From contig NZ_AGUF01000051.1 of NCBI RefSeq assembly GCF_000236785.1, positions 1 to 64,000 of the forward strand: DNA of 64,000 nt, read 5' to 3'. The translations under genes and the position numbers were made by a program. Numbering within the stretch: the stretch's first letter is position 1; each line of letters begins with the position of its first letter. Source of the stretch: Achromobacter arsenitoxydans SY8. GTDB lineage: Bacteria; Pseudomonadota; Gammaproteobacteria; Burkholderiales; Burkholderiaceae_B. The notes below the pieces were generated by a model that searched no databases, had not been told where the DNA came from, and saw only the letters and a list, made by a program, of their open reading frames with translations. Positions 34,139 through 42,731 of this stretch are shown here, in pieces.

Positions 34139-35290
34139 ATGCCGATGCCGCCTGTGAATGCTCCCTACCGACCAGAAGGACTGACTGCCCGCCCGCTGCA
34201 TGCCCGCGTCGATCCCGATGCCGTGGCCCACAACCTGGCGCGGCTGCGCAAGGCGCTGCCGGCCAGCGGGGCCGCGCCGCGCCTGTGGGCCACGGTGAAG
34301 GCCGATGCCTACGGCCATGGCGTCAGGCGCATCCTCCCGGCCCTGCGCGGCGCCGATGGACTGGCCGTGCTGCACCTGGACGAAGCGCGCGCGTGCCGCC
34401 GCATGGGATGGCAAGGGCCGGTGCTGGTGTATGGCGGCCTGTACTCGCCGGCCGACGCGCTACTGCTCGATGCGTCCGGCCTGCATCTGGTGATCACACA
34501 CGCCGCGCAGCTCGAATGGCTGGCGCAGGCTCCGCTCTCGCAGCGGCCGGCGGTCTGGCTGCGCTACGCGGGCGACATCCATCACACCGGATTCGCCGCG
34601 CAGGCCTATCGCGCGGCCTACGAGGCGGCAAGCGCCATGTCCCGCCGCGGCCTGATCGGCGAGGTCGGCCACCTGAACCATTACGCGCGCGCCGACGAAC
34701 CCGGCGGCGTCGACGGCGCCGACGCCCTGTTCCGCGACGTCATCGCCGGGCTGCCCGGGCCTGTGTCCACCAGCAACTCCGCCGCCCTGCTCAAGCACGG
34801 CGCGCGCGCCGCCGACACGCAATGGGTGCGGCCAGGCCTGGCGCTATACGGCGCCAGCCCTTTCGCGGACACCAGCGCCGCGCAGCTTGAGCTGCGGCCC
34901 GCCATGTCGCTGCATTCGCAGCTGGTGGGCATACAGCGCGTTCCGGCCGGCGCGGGCGTGGGCTACGGCGGCGCGTTCACCGTGCAGCAAGCCATGGATG
35001 TCGGCATCGTCACCTGCGGCTATGCGGACGGCTATCCACGCCACGCGCCCACCGGCACGCCGGTAATCGTCGACGGCGTGCGCACGCGCCTGCTGGGACG
35101 CGTATCAATGGACATGATGGCCGTGGACCTGGGCCCCGTGCCGCACGCCTGCATCGGCGCGCCGGTCACGCTGTGGGGCGCGGGCGGCCTGGCCGTCGAA
35201 GAGGTGGCGGCATCGGCCGGCACGATAGCGGCCGACCTGCTGACAGGCCTGAGCGCGCGCGTGCCCGTGCAACTGGCCGACGCGCACTGA
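34139..35290 (+). CDS. alr: Alanine racemase with atypical active-site segment
   Basis: A 383-residue fold-type III enzyme. PLP lysine K54 in VKADAYGHG, H178 in GHLNHYARAD, the STSNSAALL loop, catalytic Tyr276 in GVGYGGAF and the RVSMDM segment near the C-terminus are all present. The usual segment K-x-D-T-G-M-x-R, which supplies the lysine that is carbamylated and the arginine that contacts PLP, is replaced by LRYAGDIHHTGF (about 141-152), with Arg at the lysine place and His at the arginine place. It makes D-alanine for peptidoglycan, or works on another amino acid. It sits inside the btr group. Confidence 0.85.
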   Translation: MPMPPVNAPYRPEGLTARPLHARVDPDAVAHNLARLRKALPASGAAPRLWATVKADAYGHGVRRILPALRGADGLAVLHLDEARACRRMGWQGPVLVYGGLYSPADALLLDASGLHLVITHAAQLEWLAQAPLSQRPAVWLRYAGDIHHTGFAAQAYRAAYEAASAMSRRGLIGEVGHLNHYARADEPGGVDGADALFRDVIAGLPGPVSTSNSAALLKHGARAADTQWVRPGLALYGASPFADTSAAQLELRPAMSLHSQLVGIQRVPAGAGVGYGGAFTVQQAMDVGIVTCGYADGYPRHAPTGTPVIVDGVRTRLLGRVSMDMMAVDLGPVPHACIGAPVTLWGAGGLAVEEVAASAGTIAADLLTGLSARVPVQLADAH

Positions 35291-35350
35291 ATGGCGCCGG
35301 CCTCGTTTGACTCATTTGCGCACGCCGGCTTTGGGCCGGCCCGGCTGAAT

Positions 35351-37843
35351 TCAGACGGCCTCGTCGCGCGGACGCGCGGGCGCGAACAGCAGGAACAACA
35401 AGGTGGCGCACAGATAAATGACGCCGGTGGCGGCCAGCCCCGCCCCCATGCCGGCCGCCCCCAAGCCGGCCGCGCCAAACATCGCGCCGACCACGAGTGG
35501 TCCGGCCATCTGGCCCAGCTTGTCGGCGGCACGCATCACGCTGGTGGCACCGGCGGCGCCATAGCGCTGCACATCGGGCAGGGCCAGCATATACGGCGAT
35601 TGCGACGCGCCGGCGAAGCAGCTCGCCAGCGCCAGCAGCAGCACGGCCACAGCCGCGGCCAGCAGACCGCTGTTGAAGTACAGCCCCAGCATGCCGATGC
35701 TGCCGACCAGCCCGGCCATCACAATCCAGCTTTTCTTGGTGCGGCTGCGGTCGACCACGCGGCCCATCAGCGGCCCGACATAGATCACGCACAGCCCGTA
35801 GATCATCAATACGCGCCCAATGCTGGACGCAGCCACGCCCTCGGCCTCCAGGTACAACGGCAGCGCAAAAGACAACAGGCCCACCTGGGCGATGGAAAAC
35901 GGAATGACGCTGCCCAGCAGCAGCAGGCCGAAGTCGCGCGTGCAGAGCAGGCGCAGCGTGTCCGACAGACTGGCGGAAATTTTCGCGGCGCCGGCGGCCG
36001 CGCCGGCCGTCAGCTTGCGCCCCACATCCATGTACGGGCGCATCAGGATCAGCACGCCGGCCAGGGGCAACACCAGCATCGCCGCGCCCACACCGAAGAC
36101 GGCCCGGAATCCGACCTGCTCCATCAGCATCGCGCCGACAGCCGCGCCGGAAAGATGGCCGGCGAACAAGCCCGCGATGACGCCGGTCATGTTGCGGCCG
36201 CGATAAGCCGCCGGACTGCGCGTGACGATGAAGCCTTGCAATCCCATCCACGTCAGCCCGTAACCCAGGCCCACCAGGCCGCGCGCCGCGCTGAACATCA
36301 GCAAATTGTTTGCCGCCGCGCAGGCCAGCATGCCGGCGCAGGACACGCCCAGGCCGGCCAGCACGGGCACCTGCCACCCCTTGCGGTCCGTCAGCCTGCC
36401 CGCCAGCAAAGAGGTCAGCAGGCCGCAACCCATCTCGACGGAGATGGGCAGCGCCAGCAGCAGGTTGGCCGGCAGCTCCAGCCCGCCCGCCGACAGGCTG
36501 CGCGCATACAAGGGCAGGAACCCCAACGGCAGCGCCCACGCGAACAGGAAGCCAAACATCACGGGCCGCGCAATGCGGCCCACCTCGGAAGCATCGTCGG
36601 GACCGACGCGCGTGCCGTCCGGCAGCACCGCGCGCGCGGCGAAGGCGCGGTTCATCAGCAGCGCCAGCAGCAACAGCATCTCGATAGCCGCGACCAGCGC
36701 GACGGCCACGACGGTCACGGCATCCAGCGCGCGGCTGCGCACGCCGGCCGCGATGACATCGCCGGACAGCCGCAGCACCAGATCGCCATGCGCCCGGGAA
36801 TCGGGACGCGCCAGTCCCAGCGGCAGCACCAGCGTCAGGTCGTCTGCCTGCGGACGCGCCGCCGGCAGGCCGGCGACATCGAGCGCCCCGCGCGCATCGG
36901 CGCGGGCAAGCACGCGGCCGGCGCTGTCCACCAGTTCAATCTGATCTACTGCGGGAAAGGTCGCCGCAAGGCGCGAGAACGGCGCGTCGACGCCACGCAG
37001 GCGGTCCAGCGTCAGGCCATAGCCCAGCACGCGGTTCAGGTCGCGCTGCAGGCCTTCGGCCAACAGGCCGACGTTGTTGCGCGTGACCTCGACCCAGCCG
37101 CTGCGGAAAGTGGAAATCGTGTAGGCCGCGTAGACGCCCTGCGCCAGCATCAGCGCCAGCAAGGGCACCACGAATCGGGCCCGGCCGCCAGCCGCAAGCG
37201 ACGTCAGCGGCACCAGGTATTTGAAGACGGCGGCCAGCCCCAGGCCCACGGCGACCGTGACGGCAAGCAGCACCTTCAAGTTGTCGACGATCAGGCTGCG
37301 GCTGGCGGCGGCGTCCTTCGCCACGGACAGCGTCACCGCGCCGACCACCTTGCCGTCCGCGCCCGACAGCGGAACGGCCAGCGTCACCGCGCCTTCGCCC
37401 ACGGACATCAATGCGCCGGATGGGCGGCGCGACGCGCTTGCATCGCGCGCCCCGCCCGCCTGCAGCGCCTTGGCCAACGCAACGGCGCCATCGGGCAGTT
37501 CGCCTTGCAGGGCCAGCGTCTGCCCATCAGCCAGCAGCACCGCCGCGCCGCGCACATCGCGCGATCCCGCAACGCTATCGCGCAGGCTTTCGCGCAAACC
37601 GAAGAATTGCTCGATCGGCTTGCCCAGCCTCAATCCGTTTTCGATATTGCCCGCCGCGCGGCGGGCAATGACTTCCACCCGATCAGCCGTGGTGTCCACC
37701 ACCAGGCGGTTCAACGCCGAAAGGCTCAGCGCGCCGATGAGGGCCTGCGCCAGCAACAGGACGGCCAGACAGGCCAGCGTGACTTCAAGCACCGGGCGGC
37801 GTTTCAAACCCTCCAGCACGAATTGAATTGGTTCGCTACGCAT
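35351..37843 (-). CDS. MFS transporter fused to an N-terminal two-part periplasmic sensor region (BtrX position)
   Basis: An 830-residue fusion. A hydrophobic helix (about 21-42) precedes a first periplasmic region (to about 165), with Cache-like features around RVEVIARRAAGNIENGL. Two helices (about 170-190 and 203-225), a second periplasmic region (to about 330), and another helix (about 340-365) follow. From about 395 to the end lies a complete 12-helix MFS permease (SLLAGRLTDRKGW loop near 460). Its place beside the btrU-like gene corresponds to btrX in Bordetella. A role as a ligand-responsive transporter or sensor is inferred. It is divergent from btrU with 109 bases between starts. Confidence 0.8.
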   Translation of the reverse strand: MRSEPIQFVLEGLKRRPVLEVTLACLAVLLLAQALIGALSLSALNRLVVDTTADRVEVIARRAAGNIENGLRLGKPIEQFFGLRESLRDSVAGSRDVRGAAVLLADGQTLALQGELPDGAVALAKALQAGGARDASASRRPSGALMSVGEGAVTLAVPLSGADGKVVGAVTLSVAKDAAASRSLIVDNLKVLLAVTVAVGLGLAAVFKYLVPLTSLAAGGRARFVVPLLALMLAQGVYAAYTISTFRSGWVEVTRNNVGLLAEGLQRDLNRVLGYGLTLDRLRGVDAPFSRLAATFPAVDQIELVDSAGRVLARADARGALDVAGLPAARPQADDLTLVLPLGLARPDSRAHGDLVLRLSGDVIAAGVRSRALDAVTVVAVALVAAIEMLLLLALLMNRAFAARAVLPDGTRVGPDDASEVGRIARPVMFGFLFAWALPLGFLPLYARSLSAGGLELPANLLLALPISVEMGCGLLTSLLAGRLTDRKGWQVPVLAGLGVSCAGMLACAAANNLLMFSAARGLVGLGYGLTWMGLQGFIVTRSPAAYRGRNMTGVIAGLFAGHLSGAAVGAMLMEQVGFRAVFGVGAAMLVLPLAGVLILMRPYMDVGRKLTAGAAAGAAKISASLSDTLRLLCTRDFGLLLLGSVIPFSIAQVGLLSFALPLYLEAEGVAASSIGRVLMIYGLCVIYVGPLMGRVVDRSRTKKSWIVMAGLVGSIGMLGLYFNSGLLAAAVAVLLLALASCFAGASQSPYMLALPDVQRYGAAGATSVMRAADKLGQMAGPLVVGAMFGAAGLGAAGMGAGLAATGVIYLCATLLFLLFAPARPRDEAV

Positions 37844-37952
37844 GGGACCGAAGCACCGCAAAGTATTTACACACGGGCACCAATGGTATTTACAATTAAT
37901 GCAAATTGCATCTTTTTTCACACCGACTCCGACACCGCCCACCACTGCCTCC
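37844..37952. promoter_or_regulatory. Divergent promoter region between the sensor-MFS gene and btrU
   Basis: An AT-rich gap with two TATTTACA blocks (around 37864 and 37884) and the odd-centred palindrome ATGCAA-A-TTGCAT (37899-37911). It is the only space available for the promoters of both divergent genes. No GGAAC-N14-GTTAC element is present here, unlike at the secretion genes. Confidence 0.4.
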
Positions 37953-39956
37953 ATGCCGTTCCGGTCGCTGCGTAGCAAGATTTTTCTACTGGTCGTGGCG
38001 ATACTCGTGGCGGTAGCCGCGTTCGTCATGCTCACTTCGCAGCGCAACGTGACGCGCACGGTGATGAACAGCGAACGCCATGCGGTCAGCAACGTGATGG
38101 AACTGGTGCTGCGCGACGCCGAAGCCCGCTGGGGCGCGCTGCTTACCGACAAGATTTCCACCGTGCGCAGCGGCCGGCGCCAGCTCATGCAGACCGGCAC
38201 CGTGGTGGCCGCCGCGCTGAATTCCTACGCCGACATGGCCGAGCGCGGCCTCATGACGCCGGGCGCGGCCAAGGGCATGGCGCGCGCGTGGATCAACAAG
38301 CTCAAGCTCGACGACCGTCGCTACGCGTTCGTCTACGACGCCGACTTCCAGGTGCTGGCCAGCGGCAATCCCGAGATGATCGACCTGGACCTGTCGGACG
38401 TATCGGACTTCAAGAACCGCCCGCTCGCCCAGGCGCTCTATGAAGAAAGCCGCAGTTCCGGCTACGGTTTCGCCATCTACCGCTGGCCGCCTGCCGCGCA
38501 GCGCGCCGACAGCGAAACGCGCTATGCGTACTTTGGCTATTTCCGTCCGTGGAACTGGGTGTTCGCCATCACCGACAGCGCGCACGACGTCATCGAGCAG
38601 ATCCAGACGCGGCGCGAGCAGATGGAAAGCTCGGTGCGCGCCACGCTGTCCCGGCTGACCCTGGCGCAGTCGGGCGTCATCTTCATCGCGTCGGACGACG
38701 GCAGGATGATCGTGCCGCTGCCGGAAAAGCAGGCGGACCTGCTGGACGCCAGGAATCCGCAGGGCGACTCCCTGCGCGACCTGCTGGCGCAGCAGAAAGG
38801 CGGCGGCGAGCTGCAGAGCCTGTCGTTCGACGGCGGCGGCGGCCCCTGGCGCATCGACAGCGCGCGCTTCGCGCCGCTGGGCTGGACGCTGGTCGCGGCC
38901 GTGCCCGAAAGCGATCTGACCGCGCCCGCGCGCGAACTGCTGAACCGGCAGGCGCTCATCTTCGTCGGCATGATGCTGGTCGCGCTGGTCTGCGCCTGGC
39001 TGATGGCGGCGCGCATCGTGCGGCCGCTGGAAACGCTGACGCGCTACGCGCGCCAGTTGCCCGAACAGGACCTGACCGCCGCGTCCAGCGTACCCGCGCA
39101 CATCGCCGCCCTGCCGGACCGGCACAAGGACGAAGTCGGCCGCCTGGCCGCTTCGTTCCTGTTCATGGACCACAAGCTGCGCGAAAACGTGGCGCGGCTG
39201 ATGCGCGAAACCACGGCCCGCGAGCGCTTCGAAAGCGAACTCAACATCGCCCGCGCCATCCAGCTGGGCCTGCTGCCCGTGCCGCTGTCCGATGCGATCC
39301 GCGAACAGGTCGACCTGAACGCGGTCATGCTGCCGGCCAAGGAGGTCGGCGGCGACCTCTACGATTACTTCACGCTGTCCGACGGGCGGCTGTGCCTGGC
39401 CATCGGCGATGTGTCCGACAAGGGCGTGCCCGCGGCGCTATTCATGGCCGTGACGCGCACGCTGATCCGCGCCACGGCCGAGGACGAGACGGATCCTGCG
39501 CTGATGATGCAGAAGATCAACAACCGCCTGTCCGAAAACAATCCCAACATGATGTTCGTCACGCTGCTGCTGGGCGTGCTGGACCTGACCACCGGTGAAT
39601 TGCAGTGGGCCAACGCCGGCCACCTGCCGCCGGCCGTAGTGGGCGCGGACGGCGTGGTGCGGCTGCTTGAAGGCCGCAGCGGTCCGGCCTGCGGCGTGCA
39701 GGAAGACCTGCACTACCGCAGCCTGTCCGCGACCCTGGCGCCCGGTGAAATGCTGGTCGGCTACACCGACGGCGTCACCGAAGCCGTGAATCCCAACGAC
39801 GACCAGTACGGCGATCCCCGGCTGCTGGCCGTGCTGTCCAACCCGCCCGTCCCCTCGGCCAGCCTGGCCAAGCGTCTGCTCGAAGACGTCCAGGACTTCG
39901 CCGACGGCGCGGAACAATCCGATGACATCACCTTGATCGTGATCCGCCGCCCATGA
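37953..39956 (+). CDS. btrU: Membrane PP2C-type phosphatase with Cache sensor and HAMP (BtrU-like)
   Basis: A 667-residue protein: first membrane helix (about 8-28), double-Cache-like periplasmic domain (about 35-330), second helix (about 334-356), HAMP (about 357-405) and a SpoIIE/RsbU-type PP2C domain (about 440-665). Metal-binding acidic residues are visible in EVGGDLYDYF and AIGDVSDKG (about 463-490) and in the final DDITLIVI. It should dephosphorylate the BtrV-like STAS protein in response to a periplasmic signal. ATG 37953 starts at the helix. The stop overlaps the next gene in ATGA. Confidence 0.88.
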   Translation: MPFRSLRSKIFLLVVAILVAVAAFVMLTSQRNVTRTVMNSERHAVSNVMELVLRDAEARWGALLTDKISTVRSGRRQLMQTGTVVAAALNSYADMAERGLMTPGAAKGMARAWINKLKLDDRRYAFVYDADFQVLASGNPEMIDLDLSDVSDFKNRPLAQALYEESRSSGYGFAIYRWPPAAQRADSETRYAYFGYFRPWNWVFAITDSAHDVIEQIQTRREQMESSVRATLSRLTLAQSGVIFIASDDGRMIVPLPEKQADLLDARNPQGDSLRDLLAQQKGGGELQSLSFDGGGGPWRIDSARFAPLGWTLVAAVPESDLTAPARELLNRQALIFVGMMLVALVCAWLMAARIVRPLETLTRYARQLPEQDLTAASSVPAHIAALPDRHKDEVGRLAASFLFMDHKLRENVARLMRETTARERFESELNIARAIQLGLLPVPLSDAIREQVDLNAVMLPAKEVGGDLYDYFTLSDGRLCLAIGDVSDKGVPAALFMAVTRTLIRATAEDETDPALMMQKINNRLSENNPNMMFVTLLLGVLDLTTGELQWANAGHLPPAVVGADGVVRLLEGRSGPACGVQEDLHYRSLSATLAPGEMLVGYTDGVTEAVNPNDDQYGDPRLLAVLSNPPVPSASLAKRLLEDVQDFADGAEQSDDITLIVIRRP

Positions 39957-41137
39957 AGAACTCGTTGTCCACCCTGGCGCTGTGCGCGGCCCTGCTGGCG
40001 CCCGCCGCGGGCTTGGCGCAGACGGCCCCGACCCCGGCCACGTCCGCCGCCCCCGACGCAGCGCAGGCGCAGGTGTTCCCCACCAAGCCCACCGCCCGCC
40101 CCGACGGCAGGAAGTGGCGCATCGGGTATTTCGAAAGCGGCGACTACAGCGAATATCCGCGCACCTTGCGCGTGACCGTCGATGGTCTGCAGAAGCTGGG
40201 CTGGGTCACGCTGCCCGCCATTCCCGACGGGCTCAACGGCGAACAGATGTGGGCGTTCCTGGCCGACAACGCGCGCAGCGATACGCTGGAATTCGTGCGC
40301 GATGCCTGGTGGCAGCCGGGCAACTTCGACGCCGCCAAGCGTCCCGCGGTGCGCGAAGCCATCAAGCAGCGCCTGGCGGACAAGCACGACCTGGACCTCA
40401 TCATCGCCATGGGCACCTGGGCCGGCCAGGACATGGCCGGGATGGGCGCGCCAGTGCCGACCATCGTCGGATCCACCAGCGACGCCGTGGGCGCCCGCAT
40501 TACGCGGTCGGCGCAGGACAGCGGCCTGGACAACCTGCATGCGCGCGTGCAGCCCGAGCGCTACCAGCGCCAGGTCCGCCTGTTCCATGAGATCGTGCCT
40601 TTCAAGCGCCTGGGGCTGGTGTACGAAGACAGCCCCGAAGGCCGCACATACAGCGCCGTCGAAGCCGTGGAGCAGGTTGCGCGCGAACAGGGCTTCGAGG
40701 TGCTGACCTGCAATGCGCCGTCCAACGGCATCGCGGCCGAGGCCGCCACGCGCAACGCCGTCGAATGCTATGCAAAGCTGGCGCCGCAGGTGGACGCCGT
40801 GTATGTCACCGTGCACCGTGGCGTAACGCCGGCTTCGATCGACACCATTGCCGAGATCCTGCGGCAGGCGCGCGTGCCCAGCTTTTCGATGCTGGGCTCT
40901 GAAGAGGTCAAGCATGGCCTGCTGCTCAGCCTGGCCCAGGCGGACTATTCCTACGTCGGCCTGTTCTATGCCGAAACCATGGCGCGCATCTTCAACGGGG
41001 CCAAGCCGCGCGAACTGTCGCAAGTATGGATCGACCCGGCCAAGATCGCGCTGAACCTCGAAACCGCGCGCGTCATCGGCTTCGATCCGCCCGTGGATAT
41101 CCTGCTGGCGGCCGACGAAGTCTATGAAGCGCAATAG
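39953..41137 (+). CDS. Periplasmic ABC-type substrate-binding protein, co-translated with btrU
   Basis: A 394-residue secreted protein: Sec signal peptide with cleavage near AGLAQT (about residue 22), then a type I periplasmic-binding fold (WRIGYFESGDYSEYPRTLRV start; KRLGLVYEDSPEGRTYSAVE in the second lobe hinge), as in the TrpX/PF04392-like group. It overlaps btrU by four bases (ATGA) and no ABC permease or ATPase is nearby. The most economical idea is that it presents a ligand to the Cache domain of BtrU rather than feeding a transporter. Confidence 0.8.
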   Translation: MKNSLSTLALCAALLAPAAGLAQTAPTPATSAAPDAAQAQVFPTKPTARPDGRKWRIGYFESGDYSEYPRTLRVTVDGLQKLGWVTLPAIPDGLNGEQMWAFLADNARSDTLEFVRDAWWQPGNFDAAKRPAVREAIKQRLADKHDLDLIIAMGTWAGQDMAGMGAPVPTIVGSTSDAVGARITRSAQDSGLDNLHARVQPERYQRQVRLFHEIVPFKRLGLVYEDSPEGRTYSAVEAVEQVAREQGFEVLTCNAPSNGIAAEAATRNAVECYAKLAPQVDAVYVTVHRGVTPASIDTIAEILRQARVPSFSMLGSEEVKHGLLLSLAQADYSYVGLFYAETMARIFNGAKPRELSQVWIDPAKIALNLETARVIGFDPPVDILLAADEVYEAQ

Positions 41138-41259
41138 CCGGCGCAGTACGCATGCAGCAGAAGCTTGCCTTAACAGCTTGCGTATCGTCATGAGTCGGAA
41201 AGGTCTTGCAACGTCTGGTCTGGCGAATGGAATAAAATTCGGCAACGTGCCCCGCCCGT

Positions 41260-41286
41260 GGAACTAAAGCAGCACTTGGGTTACTC
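41260..41286 (+). promoter_or_regulatory. BtrS-type promoter element before the bspR-like gene
   Basis: GGAACT (41260-41265), 14-base spacer, GTTACTC (41280-41286). The element is 63 bases before the ATG at 41350. It matches the elements at 58665-58691, 59561-59587 and 59601-59627 in both blocks and in spacer length. GGAAC is a typical -35 core of ECF sigma promoters. Confidence 0.75.
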
Positions 41287-41349
41287 AACCCCACGAGCTT
41301 CCAGACCTCTCACGGGCCCGATACAGGACACGCCGGATTTTTTGGCTGC

Positions 41350-41922
41350 ATGACAATTTCATCGGTTACCCCTTCGTCGCCATTCGTCTCCCTGGACGCC
41401 TTCGCCAAAGCGGCGGAAGGCGCACAGGACATATACGTCCAGATCTCGGGCGAAAAACTGCAGGTGCTGGGCATGGGCGTGACGCCCAGCGGCCGCAGCG
41501 TTGCCTGGGTTGCCCCCGATGTCGACACGACCGCCATGTTCGCGCAGGCGCTTGCCCAGAGCTACGGCCAGGGCATCGCCAGCGCCGTGTCGCGCGAACT
41601 CGGCCTGGAGCCCAATCCCGGCAAGCCGCTGTCTTCCCGCACGGTCGCGGCCGCGCTCGACATGGCCGAAACGTCCAGCCACGCGCTGTCCGGCGTGGAC
41701 TTCATGACGCGGCTGGCGGCTTCGGCGGCCGGCAACACCCCCGCCTTCCAGCAAGCGTGCAGCGATGCCGGCATCGCGCCGTCCAGTGTGGACGACGCCC
41801 GCCGCGCTGCGTTGGACGAGGCCATGCAGGCGCGCTTCGACCAGGCGGCCCGCTCCGGCCAGAGTCCCGTATCGCTGGCCACGGCGGCCGGATGGCTGCG
41901 GGACCTGCTCAAGACCAGCTAG
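41350..41922 (+). CDS. bspR: BspR/BtrA-like anti-sigma and secreted regulator (candidate)
   Basis: A 190-residue soluble protein with no recognisable domain, rich in Ala and Ser, with a secretion-signal-like Ser/Thr/Pro N-terminus (MTISSVTPSSPFVSL). Size (about 190 residues) and position directly before the ECF sigma gene match BspR (BtrA) of Bordetella. There it binds BtrS to shut off secretion genes and is itself exported by the T3SS. A BtrS-type promoter precedes it. Identification is by size, place and promoter, not by a motif. Confidence 0.65.
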   Translation: MTISSVTPSSPFVSLDAFAKAAEGAQDIYVQISGEKLQVLGMGVTPSGRSVAWVAPDVDTTAMFAQALAQSYGQGIASAVSRELGLEPNPGKPLSSRTVAAALDMAETSSHALSGVDFMTRLAASAAGNTPAFQQACSDAGIAPSSVDDARRAALDEAMQARFDQAARSGQSPVSLATAAGWLRDLLKTS

Positions 41923-42000
41923 TTTCCGCCGGCCGGAATATCGGCCAGGCGGCTTACTTGTTTTTACACATCCCCGGCAAAAAACCCGAGTTTTGGCGCG

Positions 42001-42021
42001 ATATTTCAAGTTTCGAAATAT
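42001..42021. promoter_or_regulatory. Operator-like palindrome upstream of btrS
   Basis: ATATTTC-N7-GAAATAT is a perfect inverted repeat 80 bases before the btrS start, in an AT-rich patch. It overlaps a weak possible sigma-70 promoter (ATATTG, 17 bases, GATAAT at 42041-42046). It would be a natural place for the input that switches on the sigma gene. Confidence 0.45.
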
Positions 42022-42100
42022 TGTGACGTCGCTAAGCTGCGATAATTCGCCACATTGGTAGTAATTTGTAGCCTGAGACTCGTTTCTTTTATTACATCCC

Positions 42101-42712
42101 ATGACCAACCCGCGCGATTGCACGCCGGCTTCCTCGGAAGCGGACTTGCCGCATCTTCGCCCAGACGGCGAAGAGCAGGGATGGGATTCGGACAATGAAT
42201 ACCTGCTGCGCGACCTGGTCCGCGAACACTCCAGCCGCCTGCAGCGCTTCATCATCAAGCACATTGGCAATACCACCGAGGCCGAGGACCTGGCCCAGCA
42301 GGCGTTCGTCGAGGCGGCGCGCTCGCTGCGCAGTTTCCGCGGCGAATCCCAGCTTTCCTCCTGGCTCTACGGCATCGCCCTGAACCTGGTGCGCAATCAC
42401 CTGTCGCGCGCCCCGGAACGCCGCCATGACTTCGTCAGCGACAGCGTCCTGCAGGACCAGGCCAGCACCGATCTTTCGCCCGACCGCGTGCTGGAACAGA
42501 ACCAGACCATGGCGCTGTTGCAGGAGTCGCTGGACGAACTGCCCGAGAACATGCGCGACATCCTGCTCATGGTGGGACTGGACGATATCTCTTACGAAGA
42601 GGCCGCCGCGCTTCTGACGGTGCCCATCGGCACCGTGCGCAGTCGCCTCTCTCGCGCGCGCTCGGCGCTGCGCGAGAAGATGGCCCAGAAGGGCCTGCGC
42701 CTGGACGACTAG
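42101..42712 (+). CDS. btrS: ECF RNA polymerase sigma factor controlling type III secretion (BtrS)
   Basis: A 203-residue ECF sigma factor. Region 2 is at about 40-105 (RDLVREHSSRLQRFIIKHIG, DLAQQAFVEAARSL, FRGESQLSSWLYGIALN). Region 4 is at about 140-190 (LPENMRDILLMVGLDDISYEEAA, VPIGTVRSRLSRARSAL), quoted in parts. In Bordetella, BtrS directs transcription of the bsc/bop genes. Here it lies beside the secretin end of the bsc block and just after the bspR-like gene. It should recognise the GGAAC-N14-GTTAC elements found in this window. Confidence 0.9.
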   Translation: MTNPRDCTPASSEADLPHLRPDGEEQGWDSDNEYLLRDLVREHSSRLQRFIIKHIGNTTEAEDLAQQAFVEAARSLRSFRGESQLSSWLYGIALNLVRNHLSRAPERRHDFVSDSVLQDQASTDLSPDRVLEQNQTMALLQESLDELPENMRDILLMVGLDDISYEEAAALLTVPIGTVRSRLSRARSALREKMAQKGLRLDD

Positions 42713-42731
42713 GCCCGGCACGCAGCGCGCC

